The translations under genes and the position numbers were made by a program. A model generated the notes under the pieces. It worked only from the letters and a program-made list of their open reading frames with translations. It had not been told where the DNA came from and did not search any database. From assembly GCA_965220045.1 (NCBI GenBank), contig OZ244803.1, positions 1,798,001 through 1,862,000 of the forward strand: 64,000 nucleotides of DNA, read 5' to 3'. Below, piece by piece: positions 6,894 to 16,006 of the stretch (position 1 is the first letter of the stretch; the number at the start of each line of letters is the position of its first letter). This DNA is from VXOZ01 sp965220045. GTDB taxonomy: Bacteria > Chloroflexota > UBA11872 > VXOZ01.

Positions 6894-8927
6894 CTATCTG
6901 CCGTCGACCGGCACGATCCGTACGTTGAAGTGGGCGACTTCGGTCGTGACCGGTGTGGCTCCGCTCACAATGAGGGCGGCGCGCTGCAGTTCCTGACCAA
7001 AGTCATCCAACGCAAACGAGACACCCATACTGTCTTGCTCCCGCAGTATGACCCGCTCCACTGACGGCAGGCCGTCCACGTAGCGCACGAGCTGCACGAT
7101 GAAGTACTGGGGCAAGACTCCGTCCGTTCGGAAAAACCCGCGTGCCTCCCAGTCGCCGTCGGTTTCCGCATCATCGCTAAACGCGATGCCGCTGATGGAA
7201 AAGTCGTCCACCAAGAAACCGACGCCGTTCACGGCATCATCGGTGACATACTCAAAGCGCAGGAGAATGCGCTTGCCGGCATAGTTGAAGAGGTCAATCT
7301 CTTCATCGATCCAGTGCGCTACATCGCCCCCGCCACTCCTACCCGTGAACCCATGGCCGAGATTATTGCCATTAGGGTTCTCTGTTGTTGTACTCGTGCC
7401 GGGTAAGGTCTCCCACGTATTGCCGCCATCGGTTGACACGGCAACATAGGCGTAATCAAAATCCGCTTCGATGTCATACCACGTCTTGAAGCGAAGCACT
7501 GCAGCCGCCGCATCCCGCAGATCGACGTCGCGCGTAAGGCTCGTCGCTGCCATGTCGGACCGGTTACCCCACCACGCATGTGTTCCGCTGGGGGCCGTAG
7601 TGGGAAAGATTCGCACTTGTGGAGCACCCTGAAAGTTAAGGGTGTAATCACCCTGCGGCATCCGGAGATCAACGTATTTGGCCCCAAATTGCTTTACCGT
7701 GAGGTCCTCATCTAAGGCCTGCCGGCGGGCTACTTCTTGTGGGCGCATGCGCGGCAGCCGCGCGTCGTAGGTGAAAGCACCCCCATTGGGCCGCTCGTCG
7801 TCAACGAAGTTCGCCGCGGTCCAATCGGCGAAGACATCCTGAAAGTCTACGGAGTACCCTTGCCCTTGTAAGTACGCGTCGATTGACGCCTGCCCGCGCA
7901 GAGGCAAGGCAATCAGATTTCGCAACTCTTCGTATCCGCCGTAGTGCTGCGCGAAATACTGCATAAAGAGATACGCAGCCGCGTAGTGAGGGTACACCTG
8001 TCTGGGGTCGGGGTCATCGCTCCAGTGCGTGAGCTGGATGTCGGCGTCTGCCGCGTACCACGACGCAATACCGCCAAGGCTGTAGCCGCATAGCACCGAG
8101 GCCACCATCGCGGCGCCTTCATTGAGCCACGTCTCCTGCGAAGGGTTCTTGTTCCAATGCACCATATGCTGGAATTCGTGGCAAAGTGTGGATAGGTAGA
8201 ACTCCGTGCCAGGACCGGTTTCCTGCCTATCAACATTGATGTAGAACATCTCTCGTTCGTTGCTGAAGGGATTGACTTCGCTGGGAAACTCGTCGGCAGA
8301 AGAGAAATAGCCTCCCACACCGGGTATGCGGGCATTGAGCACCGTAATCCGCGGATCGTTGTCGACACCTGGGCTCCACTCCTCGCCGAAGTACCTGCGT
8401 ATGGTGGGGAATATGACGTTCTCAAATTCGCGAATGGTCTCATCGATGCCGGACTGTGGCAAGTTGAGACCCTCTTCCACATACATGTAGAGATGGTCCG
8501 ACTTGCCGCGCAACACTGCCTTGATCTCGTAGTACGTATTATTCGCGTTATCGGCCACCCAGAACGTCTGTACCGTTCCCAATGCATAGTTGGGCGGCTC
8601 CGCATTGACGACGCGGTCTACGCTCTGGGCGATACCCTTGTAGCGTCTGCCAAGGTCGAAGAGATCGCGATCGGGCTTTTCCGTCGAGAGTAGTTCTTGG
8701 AGAGTTTGCTCGGCCTGGGCGGCGGGGACAAGAGGACCGAAGTACTCCGCAGGGAGGTCGAGGTCAGTCGCGGGTCCATCCTCTGAAAAGGGTTCTTCCG
8801 AACCGGGCGCGGACTGCCCGCATGCGGCCGCAAGCAGTGAGGCCGCCAACAGCAGAACAATGAACAAGACCGCCGTAGTGCGGCGGCCCCGGCATTCCCA
8901 TAAGCCTTCAGTCTTGCGTTTTGTCAT
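6894..8927 (-). CDS. Secreted zinc metallopeptidase lipoprotein (HExxH)
   Basis: 677-residue exported protein. The N-terminus has Arg-rich residues, a hydrophobic stretch (AVLFIVLLLAASLLAA) and lipobox AAAC, so it is a predicted lipoprotein. A gluzincin-like zinc site is visible: HEFQHMVHW, then about 14 residues later WLNEGAA, whose Glu is the likely third ligand, an arrangement resembling hyicolysin-type (M30) peptidases. Downstream are beta-rich modules: RFKTWYDIEADFDYAYVAVS with GGNTWETL and FLVDDFSISG is like the beta-sandwich domain of immune-inhibitor-A-type secreted proteases. The ATG at 8927 overlaps the recombinase gene by 20 nt, so the two are probably co-transcribed. Substrates are unknown, likely extracellular protein. 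A longer start (8972) is possible but gives a worse signal peptide. Confidence 0.72.
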   Translation of the reverse strand: MTKRKTEGLWECRGRRTTAVLFIVLLLAASLLAAACGQSAPGSEEPFSEDGPATDLDLPAEYFGPLVPAAQAEQTLQELLSTEKPDRDLFDLGRRYKGIAQSVDRVVNAEPPNYALGTVQTFWVADNANNTYYEIKAVLRGKSDHLYMYVEEGLNLPQSGIDETIREFENVIFPTIRRYFGEEWSPGVDNDPRITVLNARIPGVGGYFSSADEFPSEVNPFSNEREMFYINVDRQETGPGTEFYLSTLCHEFQHMVHWNKNPSQETWLNEGAAMVASVLCGYSLGGIASWYAADADIQLTHWSDDPDPRQVYPHYAAAYLFMQYFAQHYGGYEELRNLIALPLRGQASIDAYLQGQGYSVDFQDVFADWTAANFVDDERPNGGAFTYDARLPRMRPQEVARRQALDEDLTVKQFGAKYVDLRMPQGDYTLNFQGAPQVRIFPTTAPSGTHAWWGNRSDMAATSLTRDVDLRDAAAAVLRFKTWYDIEADFDYAYVAVSTDGGNTWETLPGTSTTTENPNGNNLGHGFTGRSGGGDVAHWIDEEIDLFNYAGKRILLRFEYVTDDAVNGVGFLVDDFSISGIAFSDDAETDGDWEARGFFRTDGVLPQYFIVQLVRYVDGLPSVERVILREQDSMGVSFALDDFGQELQRAALIVSGATPVTTEVAHFNVRIVPVDGR

Positions 8928-9795
8928 CGTTCTCAGGCTCAGCGGCGGCGCGTGCTTCCGCAAGCTGAGCATACCGTTGAGTCGTACTCATACTCGTGTG
9001 ACCGAGCATCGAGCGAACCCGCTGCAAAGGCACACTCTCTTCCAGCGCATGCGCGGCAAATGTATGGCGGAGCGTCTGGGGCGTAACCTCTGGCAGGTGT
9101 GCCGCGCGGGCATAGCCTTTGAGGATGAGCCAGAACCCCTGGCGGGTGAGCCGCCGGCCGCGATGATTGAGGAAAAGCGCTTCGCCGGAACGCGATGTCT
9201 GCAACTGCGGTCGGCTCTCCGCAAGGTATCGCTCCATGGCGGCCAAGCACGCATCATCGAGCGGGACTTCGGACTGCTTATTGCGGGAGCGGAGCACCAA
9301 ATGCTGCCGCTCTTTGGCCACATCGCTTATGTCAACTCCCAGCGCCTCCGTAATGCGAATGCCGGTGCTATAGAGCAGCTTCAGAATGCTCAAGTCCCTA
9401 AGTGCCTCAGGCGAAGACTTTTCCTCCGCCGCGGCAAACAGGGCTTTGACCTGAGCGTGGGTAAGGACGGTGGGCACCATGCGCTCGACGTGCGTGCTGC
9501 CCAGCTCCTTTGTCGGATCCTCGGCGACGATGCCCTGTTCGCAGAGATAGCGATAGAAGGAACGGACTGCGGCGACTTTGCGGGCGCGCGTTGACGCGCT
9601 ATAGCCGCGATTCATGAGGTCCTGCGCAAATGCTCCGACCCAGGTGCCGTCTACTTGCCAGTTGTCCACACCCTGAGCACGAAGGAATTTCGTCAACTGA
9701 GACAAGTCATTCTTATATGCCGCCCGTGTGTTCGCTGACAGCTCTCGCTGCTGCGTAATGTGATTGAGAAACGCAGAAACAGCCTCTTCCATCAT
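8908..9795 (-). CDS. xerD: Tyrosine recombinase, XerC/XerD type
   Basis: 295-residue integrase of XerC/D size. The N-terminal SAM-like DNA-binding domain spans ~1-95 and the catalytic domain ~105-290. Catalytic residues visible: Arg147 (STGIRITEAL), Lys173 region (RSRNKQSEVPL), Arg243 (TLRHTFAAH), His266 (MLGHTSMSTT) and nucleophile Tyr275 (QRYAQL). The HxxR histidine is Gln here (PQTLRH, residue 240), an unusual substitution. Such proteins resolve chromosome dimers at dif with a partner. A housekeeping role fits its size and the absence of phage genes, but a mobile-element integrase cannot be excluded. It may share a transcript with the downstream metallopeptidase. Confidence 0.85.
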   Translation of the reverse strand: MMEEAVSAFLNHITQQRELSANTRAAYKNDLSQLTKFLRAQGVDNWQVDGTWVGAFAQDLMNRGYSASTRARKVAAVRSFYRYLCEQGIVAEDPTKELGSTHVERMVPTVLTHAQVKALFAAAEEKSSPEALRDLSILKLLYSTGIRITEALGVDISDVAKERQHLVLRSRNKQSEVPLDDACLAAMERYLAESRPQLQTSRSGEALFLNHRGRRLTRQGFWLILKGYARAAHLPEVTPQTLRHTFAAHALEESVPLQRVRSMLGHTSMSTTQRYAQLAEARAAAEPENDDKTQD

Positions 9796-10002
9796 TGACC
9801 TCTAGTCGACCCAGTTCTGATGCCGGCCTCATTGTTGCTAAATCCGGTGGGCGGGATGCAACGGTGCGAGGCCTACGCCTTTTATTCCATTTTTCCTCGA
9901 GCCCTGCACATAGCCCATTGACAGAGCGTCACAAAGGTATTCCTGCGCAAGGTATTTGGACTTCGCGTCTTGCAGCATTATACATGCAGCTAATCCGAGA
10001 GG

Positions 10003-10680
10003 CTACTCCGTTTCCTCGGACCAACCATGTTCCCCCACCAATGGCACAAACCGAACTGCGCCAAGATCGCGCCGCTCGATCTGGTCATGCCTGCGTTGCA
10101 GGAAAACGAGCGACTGACTCTCTCTACTGCCCACGGGAATCACGCACCGACCTCCAATCGCCAGTTGACCGAGCAGTGGTTCCGGGGTACTTGGCGCCGC
10201 TGCCGATACGATGATGGCATCATAGGGCGCCTCACTCGACCACCCATAGGTGCCGTCAGAAACGTGAATGGTGAAATTCTCGCAGCCTAAGTCGCGAAGG
10301 CGGTGCTCGGCACAGTCGGCGAGTTCGGCAAAGCGTTCAAGCGATACGACGTCTCGTGCCAAACAACAGAGAAGCGCCGTCTGGTAACCGGAACCGGTGC
10401 CAATCTCAAGCACATGCTCCTTTCCCGTCAGTGAAAGCGCTTCAGCCATCAGGGCTACCACATAGGGTTGGGAAATCGTCTGCCCCTCGCCAATTGGCAG
10501 TGGGTTGTCCCGGTATGCCTCGGGACGCAGGCAGTCGTCTACAAACTGCTCGCGGGGGATCTCCCCGATGGCATTGAGAACTCGGGTGTCACGAATCCCC
10601 TTTCTACGCAGCGAGGAGGTCAACCGTATCCGCTGCAGTGTGGAAGAGTCCGCCGTTCCCTCGCGCTCATCCACAGTCAA
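10003..10680 (-). CDS. pcm: Protein-L-isoaspartate O-methyltransferase
   Basis: 225-residue SAM-dependent methyltransferase that repairs isoaspartyl residues in aged proteins. Family motifs: RVLNAIGEIPREQFV, the substrate loop with GEGQTISQPYVVALM, the SAM motif I VLEIGTGSGYQTALL (~95-109), and PYDAIIVSAAAPSTPEPLLGQL. Start is TTG at 10680, and its TTGA overlaps the stop of the upstream O-methyltransferase, implying coupled translation as the last gene of ppdK-OMT-pcm. Confidence 0.9.
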   Translation of the reverse strand: MTVDEREGTADSSTLQRIRLTSSLRRKGIRDTRVLNAIGEIPREQFVDDCLRPEAYRDNPLPIGEGQTISQPYVVALMAEALSLTGKEHVLEIGTGSGYQTALLCCLARDVVSLERFAELADCAEHRLRDLGCENFTIHVSDGTYGWSSEAPYDAIIVSAAAPSTPEPLLGQLAIGGRCVIPVGSRESQSLVFLQRRHDQIERRDLGAVRFVPLVGEHGWSEETE

Positions 10681-11243
10681 TCCTTCTTGTACGTCACCTC
10701 TTCTCCCGTCCCGATGGGCACGAGAACGCTCACGCAGTTCGGGTGGTTCCGCGCCTTGTCAAAGTAGTCGGCCATGTCCTCACCGTGGGATACGGCGTTG
10801 TCCGCCACAATGACACCGCCGGGAGAGAGCCGGGGATAGATCAAGTCAAAATAAGTCGCATAGTCCTCTTTGGCCGCATCGAGAAAGACAAGATCGTAGG
10901 GTCCCGCGAGCGCGGCAAGTGACTGCTTCCCATCGCCCTGGATCACGGTGATGATGTCCGACAAACCGGCTTTGGCGAAATTCGCTTCCGCTACCGCGAC
11001 TTTCTCGGCCTCAAGTTCCAGCGTCGTGATTTTGGCGCCCACGGCACGTGCCGCCAACCCAATCCAGATGGTGGAGTACCCATGAAACATGCCGATCTCG
11101 AGAATGCGTTTCGGCTTGGTGATGTGGACCATCACGTGGAGGAATCTGCCTGTTTCCGGCGGAACGCTAATGCGCACCTGGCCCCAGTCCTCCGGTTGTT
11201 CCTCCAGCGCCCGCAAGAATTCGGAATCCGACCTAGCATTCAC
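10677..11243 (-). CDS. Class I SAM-dependent O-methyltransferase (caffeoyl-CoA OMT family)
   Basis: 188-residue methyltransferase of the family-3 O-methyltransferases, which usually act on catechol-like hydroxyls with a divalent metal. Visible motifs are SVPPETGRFLHVMV, the SAM-binding ILEIGMFHGYSTIWIGLA, LELEAEKVAVAE, and the metal/substrate segment DLVFLDAAKEDY followed by GGVIVADNAVSHG. The frame is open 195 nt further upstream into ppdK, but the GTG at 11243 sits 5 nt after GAGGAGG and gives a normal family N-terminus, so I use it. It lies 44 nt after ppdK and overlaps pcm by 4 nt. Natural substrate unknown. Confidence 0.85.
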   Translation of the reverse strand: MNARSDSEFLRALEEQPEDWGQVRISVPPETGRFLHVMVHITKPKRILEIGMFHGYSTIWIGLAARAVGAKITTLELEAEKVAVAEANFAKAGLSDIITVIQGDGKQSLAALAGPYDLVFLDAAKEDYATYFDLIYPRLSPGGVIVADNAVSHGEDMADYFDKARNHPNCVSVLVPIGTGEEVTYKKD

Positions 11244-11287
11244 ATTGTCCTCCTCAACACCGTCGCGATTCGTAATCAAAGCATTCC

Positions 11288-13981
11288 TTATCTGTCGGCA
11301 GGGCCCTGGCTCTCCAGCGTCACTTGGGCCGCGGCGATGCGGGCAACCGGCACGCGGTACGGCGAGCACGAGACATAGTCCAAGCCCACGCCATGGCAGA
11401 AATAGATCGAACTGGGATCGCCGCCGTGCTCTCCGCAAATGCCTACTTCCAAGTCGGGACGTTGCTTCCTGCCCTCCGATACCGCGATGCCAACCAACCG
11501 GCCCACGCCGTCTCGGTCCAGCACCTGAAATGGGTTTTCGGGCAGAATGGCATTCTCCACATAGTTCAAGAGGAACTTCCCCTCCGCGTCGTCACGGGAA
11601 TACCCATACGTAGTCTGCGTAAGGTCATTCGTGCCAAAGCTGAAGAACTCCGCATGCTCCGCAATTTCAGCAGCCGTCAGCGCAGCGCGCGGCACCTCGA
11701 TCATGGTGCCAAACTTGTACGCCACGCGGTCGCCTTGCTCCTCTTCCACCTTCTTTGCGATACGCTCCAAGTCTTCCTGCAGGACGCCGAGCTCATTCGC
11801 GTGGCTGACCAGCGGAATCATGATCTCAGGATGGGGATCAAGGCCCTCTTGTTTAAGTGAAAGCGCCGCCTCGAGAATCGCCCGCACCTGCATTTCGTAG
11901 ACTTCCGGATACTCGAGTCCCAGCCGGCAGCCGCGCAAGCCGAGCATGGGATTGGCCTCACGCAGCGACGCGACGTTCTCCAGGAGCTTCTGACGCTCTG
12001 CGAGTTCCTGCGGATTGTCACCCGTTGCGCGCAACGTGGCAACCTCCTCCAGCAGTTCCGCGTAATCGGGCAGGAACTCATGCAGCGGAGGATCCAGCAA
12101 GCGAATGACCACCGGCAGACCGTCCATAGCCCGCAGGATTCCTGCGAAATCCCCGCGCTGAATGGGCAAGAGCTTGTCCAAAGCCGACCGCCGCTCACTT
12201 GAGCTGTTTGCCAAAATCATCTGCTGCATGATGGGCAGCCGGTCTTCCTCAAAGAACATGTGCTCCGTCCGGCAAAGGCCGATACCCTGAGCCCCGTAGC
12301 TGCGCGCCAGAGCGGCATCGCGCGGGTAGTCCGCATTGGCCCATACTTCGAGGCGCCGGACAGAATCCGCCCAGCGCAGCAGTTCGCTCATCTCCGGCGT
12401 GATCTCGGGTTGAATCAGCGGTACCTCGCCGAGAATCACCTCTCCGGTGCTGCCGTTGAGGGAGATGAAGTCACGCTTCTCAATCGTCACACCACCGGCC
12501 GTAAAGCGCTCGTTCTCCATGTCAATGCGTATCTCGTCGCACCCGGCAACGCAGGGCTTGCCCAAGCCGCGGGCCACCACCGCCGCATGACTCGTCGCGC
12601 CTCCACGCGCGGTCAAAATGCCTTGCGAAGCGATCATGCCGTGCACGTCATCGGGGCTCGTCTCCGGACGCACCAAGATCACGTTTTGCCCTTGGCGGGC
12701 AATCGACTCCGCCTCGTCGGGGTCAAAGAAAGCCATACCGACGGCGGCTCCCGGTGAAGCATTGAGGCCCTTCGCAATGACGCTCACCTCGGCATCGGGA
12801 TCGATGCGCGGGTGGAGAAGCTGATCGATCTGATCGGGCTCTACCCGGGAGATTGCCTCTGCCTGTGTGATGAGGCCTTCGTTGAACATATCCACCGCTA
12901 TGCGCACGGCCGCACTGGCAGTACGCTTCCCTGTGCGTGTTTGCAGCATATAGAGTTTGCCCCGCTCGATGGTGAACTCCATATCCTGCATTTCGCGATA
13001 GTGCGTTTCGAGCCGCTGGGCTATGCCAGCGAATTCGATATAGATGTCCGGCCAGACTTCCTGCAGCTTGGCGATTGGCAGCGGAGTGCGCACACCGGCG
13101 ACCACGTCTTCACCCTGTGCATTTTCCAGAAACTCGCCAAAGAGTTCCGGCTCGCCGGTTGAGGGATTGCGTGTGAATGCGACTCCTGTGCCGGAATCGC
13201 TCCCCATGTTGCCGAATACCATCGCCTGCACGTTCACGGCAGTGCCGAGAGAGTGGGGAATCTTGTGATAATTCCGGTAGTCGATGGCGCGCCGGTTATT
13301 CCAGGAGGCAAAAACTGCCTCGATGGCGCCGTGCAATTGGTCTAGCGGATCGCTGGGAAACTCCCTATCCGTCTCGCTGTCCACTATGCCCTTGAAGCGG
13401 CGTACCGCCTCTTGGAGGTGGGCGGCGGTGAGATCTACGTCTTCCTCGATACCCGCCTCTTCCTTGATAGCCTCCAACGCGTGCTCAAACCGGTCCTTCT
13501 CCACTTCAAGAACGACGTTGCCGTACATCTGGACAAAGCGCCGGTACGAGTCCCAAGCGAAGCGCTCATTCTGCGTCTGCGCAACGACCCCTTTGATCGT
13601 CTCATCGTTGAGACCCAGGTTGAGGATGGTGTCCATCATGCCGGGCATGCTGAATTTTGCCCCGGAGCGCACTGAAACCAACAGGGGATTCGCAACGTCA
13701 CCGAGGCGCTTTCCCGTTTTTGCTTCCAAGTCCTTGAGCGCTGCCAGCGTCTGTTCCCACATGCCGGCTGGAAACTGTTCGTTCGTCTCGTAAAACGCGT
13801 TGCAGGCTTCAGTGGTCACGACAAATCCGGGCGGAACCGGGAGGCCGGCACGCATCATCTCGGCGCAGTTTGCTCCTTTGCCGCCGAGAAGATCACGCAT
13901 GGTCGCGTCACCGTCCTCAAACGGGTATACCCATTTGTGTAGCGCCTCCACGTTTTTTGCTGCAACTGCCTCTTTTGCCAT
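11288..13981 (-). CDS. ppdK: Pyruvate, phosphate dikinase
   Basis: 897-residue enzyme that interconverts pyruvate + ATP + Pi with phosphoenolpyruvate + AMP + PPi. Domains in order: ATP-grasp (GGKGANCAEM near residue 35), the swivelling phosphohistidine domain with GGATSHAAVVARGLGKPCVAGC, and the C-terminal TIM barrel with GIGLCRTEHMFF, GLRGCRLGLEYPE and GTNDLTQTTYGYSRDDA. The ATG at 13981 (MAKEAVAAKNVEALHKWVY) gives the family N-terminus; an upstream in-frame ATG at 14152 would add 57 unrelated residues beyond the promoter. It is the first gene of the operon with the O-methyltransferase and pcm. It may serve gluconeogenesis or PPi-based glycolysis; direction cannot be told. Confidence 0.95.
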   Translation of the reverse strand: MAKEAVAAKNVEALHKWVYPFEDGDATMRDLLGGKGANCAEMMRAGLPVPPGFVVTTEACNAFYETNEQFPAGMWEQTLAALKDLEAKTGKRLGDVANPLLVSVRSGAKFSMPGMMDTILNLGLNDETIKGVVAQTQNERFAWDSYRRFVQMYGNVVLEVEKDRFEHALEAIKEEAGIEEDVDLTAAHLQEAVRRFKGIVDSETDREFPSDPLDQLHGAIEAVFASWNNRRAIDYRNYHKIPHSLGTAVNVQAMVFGNMGSDSGTGVAFTRNPSTGEPELFGEFLENAQGEDVVAGVRTPLPIAKLQEVWPDIYIEFAGIAQRLETHYREMQDMEFTIERGKLYMLQTRTGKRTASAAVRIAVDMFNEGLITQAEAISRVEPDQIDQLLHPRIDPDAEVSVIAKGLNASPGAAVGMAFFDPDEAESIARQGQNVILVRPETSPDDVHGMIASQGILTARGGATSHAAVVARGLGKPCVAGCDEIRIDMENERFTAGGVTIEKRDFISLNGSTGEVILGEVPLIQPEITPEMSELLRWADSVRRLEVWANADYPRDAALARSYGAQGIGLCRTEHMFFEEDRLPIMQQMILANSSSERRSALDKLLPIQRGDFAGILRAMDGLPVVIRLLDPPLHEFLPDYAELLEEVATLRATGDNPQELAERQKLLENVASLREANPMLGLRGCRLGLEYPEVYEMQVRAILEAALSLKQEGLDPHPEIMIPLVSHANELGVLQEDLERIAKKVEEEQGDRVAYKFGTMIEVPRAALTAAEIAEHAEFFSFGTNDLTQTTYGYSRDDAEGKFLLNYVENAILPENPFQVLDRDGVGRLVGIAVSEGRKQRPDLEVGICGEHGGDPSSIYFCHGVGLDYVSCSPYRVPVARIAAAQVTLESQGPADR

Positions 13982-14502
13982 GCTCGCGCGTCCCTCCACG
14001 TTGCGGAATCCAGATAAAGTACCCAATACGACGTACGTAGTTTGTTGGAGAAAGTCCACGGGCATTATAGCATGCTCGCTGTTCATTCTTGTGAGAGGCA
14101 AAACCCCACGAGCCGGCATCGTCTGCTGTCCCACACGTTGTTCGGCAAGCATCGATCGGCTTTGCCATCACGCGCCGTTTGGGGACCATACCTGCGGCTT
14201 TGCCTATTTCTGCAGAAGCCATGGGCCGGGCACCTTACGCTGAGTGGTGGGATTCATCCCCGCCTGCCACGGCAAATCCGTAAGACTCCTCCCTCTCCAT
14301 GTCGGCTCCACCCTTCGCAGAGTGCCCAATCATGCGGTATCGCTGGCGGGCACGGCATGGTACGATAGGTGCGATTCAGTTCTTGCCATGGTACTGGCAT
14401 GCGATCTCTTCTCGGACAGCAAACCACAATTCTATCTTCGACATGAGACCATCCACGATTTCGCCGGTGACGGCCTTCCTACGACGTATTAAGAGCAAAG
14501 AG
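13982..14502. other. Intergenic region between divergent ppdK and lspA
   Basis: About 520 nt. It contains the ppdK extended -10 promoter (14064-14072) and otherwise no feature I can support. Part of the right end may belong to lspA if its start is the ATG at 14443. No RNA gene or riboswitch fold was recognised. Confidence 0.5.
14064..14072 (-). promoter_or_regulatory. Extended -10 promoter of the ppdK operon
   Basis: On the minus strand TGC-TATAAT, a perfect -10 hexamer with the TGn extension; no good -35. It lies ~85 nt before the ppdK ATG. Confidence 0.6.
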
Positions 14503-14976
14503 ATGATTTGGCCGCTGCTAGTCACGGCGTTCATCATCGTCAGCGACCAGATTACGAAGGCCTTCATCGTTGAGTGGCTGAAGCCGCAGGGCAGTGTTTC
14601 GATCATTGGCGACCTCCTGCGACTCACATTTGTAACGAACACCGGTGTCGCATTCGGCATGCTGACGGGCATCCCATACGTTCTCACCGTCCCCATCGTG
14701 ATCCTCATCGGTGTGATCATCTTCTATCTGATCAAGACCCTGGGCCAGTCGTTCTTACTGACACTGGCGCTCTCCCTTGAACTGGGCGGCGCGCTTGGGA
14801 ATCTGATAGACCGCATTCGCCTAGGCTACGTCGTAGACTTTGTCAAAGTGCCGTACTGGCCCGCCTTTAACGTCGCGGACAGTTGCGTCGTAATAGGCGC
14901 TCTCGGCCTGGCCTTCATTCTCCTCTGGCAAGACCGCCAGCCGCGCGACGAAGCCCCGGAATCGTCGCACTCATAG
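14503..14976 (+). CDS. lspA: Lipoprotein signal peptidase (signal peptidase II)
   Basis: Membrane aspartyl protease that removes signal peptides from prolipoproteins after lipidation. Four hydrophobic segments are visible. The conserved motifs SDQITKAF, NTGVAFG, GGALGNLIDR and VVDF with FNVADSCVVIG carry the two catalytic aspartates. With the ATG at 14503 the protein is 157 residues, the usual length, with Asp15 in the first helix. An in-frame ATG at 14443 would add 20 residues and has no better ribosome site. It heads lspA-rluD-fabH, and lspA-rluD is a common pairing. The lipoproteins in this window are natural substrates. Confidence 0.92.
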   Translation: MIWPLLVTAFIIVSDQITKAFIVEWLKPQGSVSIIGDLLRLTFVTNTGVAFGMLTGIPYVLTVPIVILIGVIIFYLIKTLGQSFLLTLALSLELGGALGNLIDRIRLGYVVDFVKVPYWPAFNVADSCVVIGALGLAFILLWQDRQPRDEAPESSHS

Positions 14977-15000
14977 TGTGACTGCAGGTACTCATTCGCT

Positions 15001-15969
15001 ATGCCCACCATTCTCCTTACGCCCACCTGCGTTGATGAAGGCAAGCGTCTCGACGTATACATTGCCGGTGCCGGGACGGATCTCAGTCGATCGCAGGTGA
15101 AGCGCCTCATCGAGAAGAGTCAAGTCGGCATGGCCGGCCTGCACGTAGGTCCGGCTACGAAAGTTCGTGCCGGCACTGTGATCGAGGTTGCCCTGCCTGA
15201 CGAGACTGAGCCACATCTTGAGGCCGAGCGGCTCACCGTGCCGATTCTGCACCAGGATGCCGCTATTCTCGTGGTGAATAAGCCGCCGGGACTGGTCGTT
15301 CACCCGGGAGCCGGACAACGTGCGGGGACGCTCGTAAACCAGCTCATTCACCAGTACCCTGAACTCTTGAGCGTTGGCGACCCTCTCCGTCCCGGCGTGG
15401 TGCACCGGCTGGACAAAGACACCTCCGGCGTGATGGTGGTCGCGCGCACTCCTGCTGCCCACGCATCGCTCATGCGGCAGTTTGCTGAACGAGCAGTAGA
15501 CAAGTCCTACTTCGCCCTTGTGGAGGGCTCACCCCCGGTCGAGAGCGGCGTCATCGACGCGCCGGTGGGACGCCATCCCAAACGGCGCACGGCCATGAGT
15601 GTTGTGAGCGGCGGCAAGCCGGCGACAACCCGCTTTACCGTTCTTGAAGGTGCAGGCCTACACACACTCCTTCAAATAACCCCGGATACCGGGCGAACAC
15701 ACCAGATTCGCGTGCACTTGTCTGCTGCCGGCATGCCGGTCGCGGGAGACCCACTATACGGACGCGCATCGGCATTATCCGCCCTGAAGCGTACTTTCTT
15801 GCATGCGCATTCTCTCGAATTCACGCATCCCACCACGCGGGAACGCGTGCGCTTTCAGGCGCCGCTTGCGTTTGATCTCGTCAGCGTGCTCCAGGAGATC
15901 GGGATCGCTTGGAGTGAACGCAATGGGTTGACCCGCCATGACAAAGACCCTACGATAGGAAATCGCTAA
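15001..15969 (+). CDS. rluD: RluA/RluD-family rRNA pseudouridine synthase
   Basis: 322-residue pseudouridine synthase. An N-terminal S4-like RNA-binding domain (~10-75, with GKRLDVYIAGAGTDLSRSQVKRLIEKSQV) precedes the catalytic domain. The signature HRLDKDTSGVMVVART (~138-153) contains the catalytic Asp, and later TGRTHQIRVHLSAAGMPVAGDPLYG is the family C-terminal motif. RluD modifies 23S helix 69; the RluC or RluA specificity cannot be ruled out, but size, the S4 domain and the lspA neighbour favour RluD type. It follows lspA by 24 nt. Confidence 0.9.
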   Translation: MPTILLTPTCVDEGKRLDVYIAGAGTDLSRSQVKRLIEKSQVGMAGLHVGPATKVRAGTVIEVALPDETEPHLEAERLTVPILHQDAAILVVNKPPGLVVHPGAGQRAGTLVNQLIHQYPELLSVGDPLRPGVVHRLDKDTSGVMVVARTPAAHASLMRQFAERAVDKSYFALVEGSPPVESGVIDAPVGRHPKRRTAMSVVSGGKPATTRFTVLEGAGLHTLLQITPDTGRTHQIRVHLSAAGMPVAGDPLYGRASALSALKRTFLHAHSLEFTHPTTRERVRFQAPLAFDLVSVLQEIGIAWSERNGLTRHDKDPTIGNR

Positions 15970-16006
15970 ACTCGGAATGGTAAGGCAACCGGCCAGCGGA
16001 GACTCA

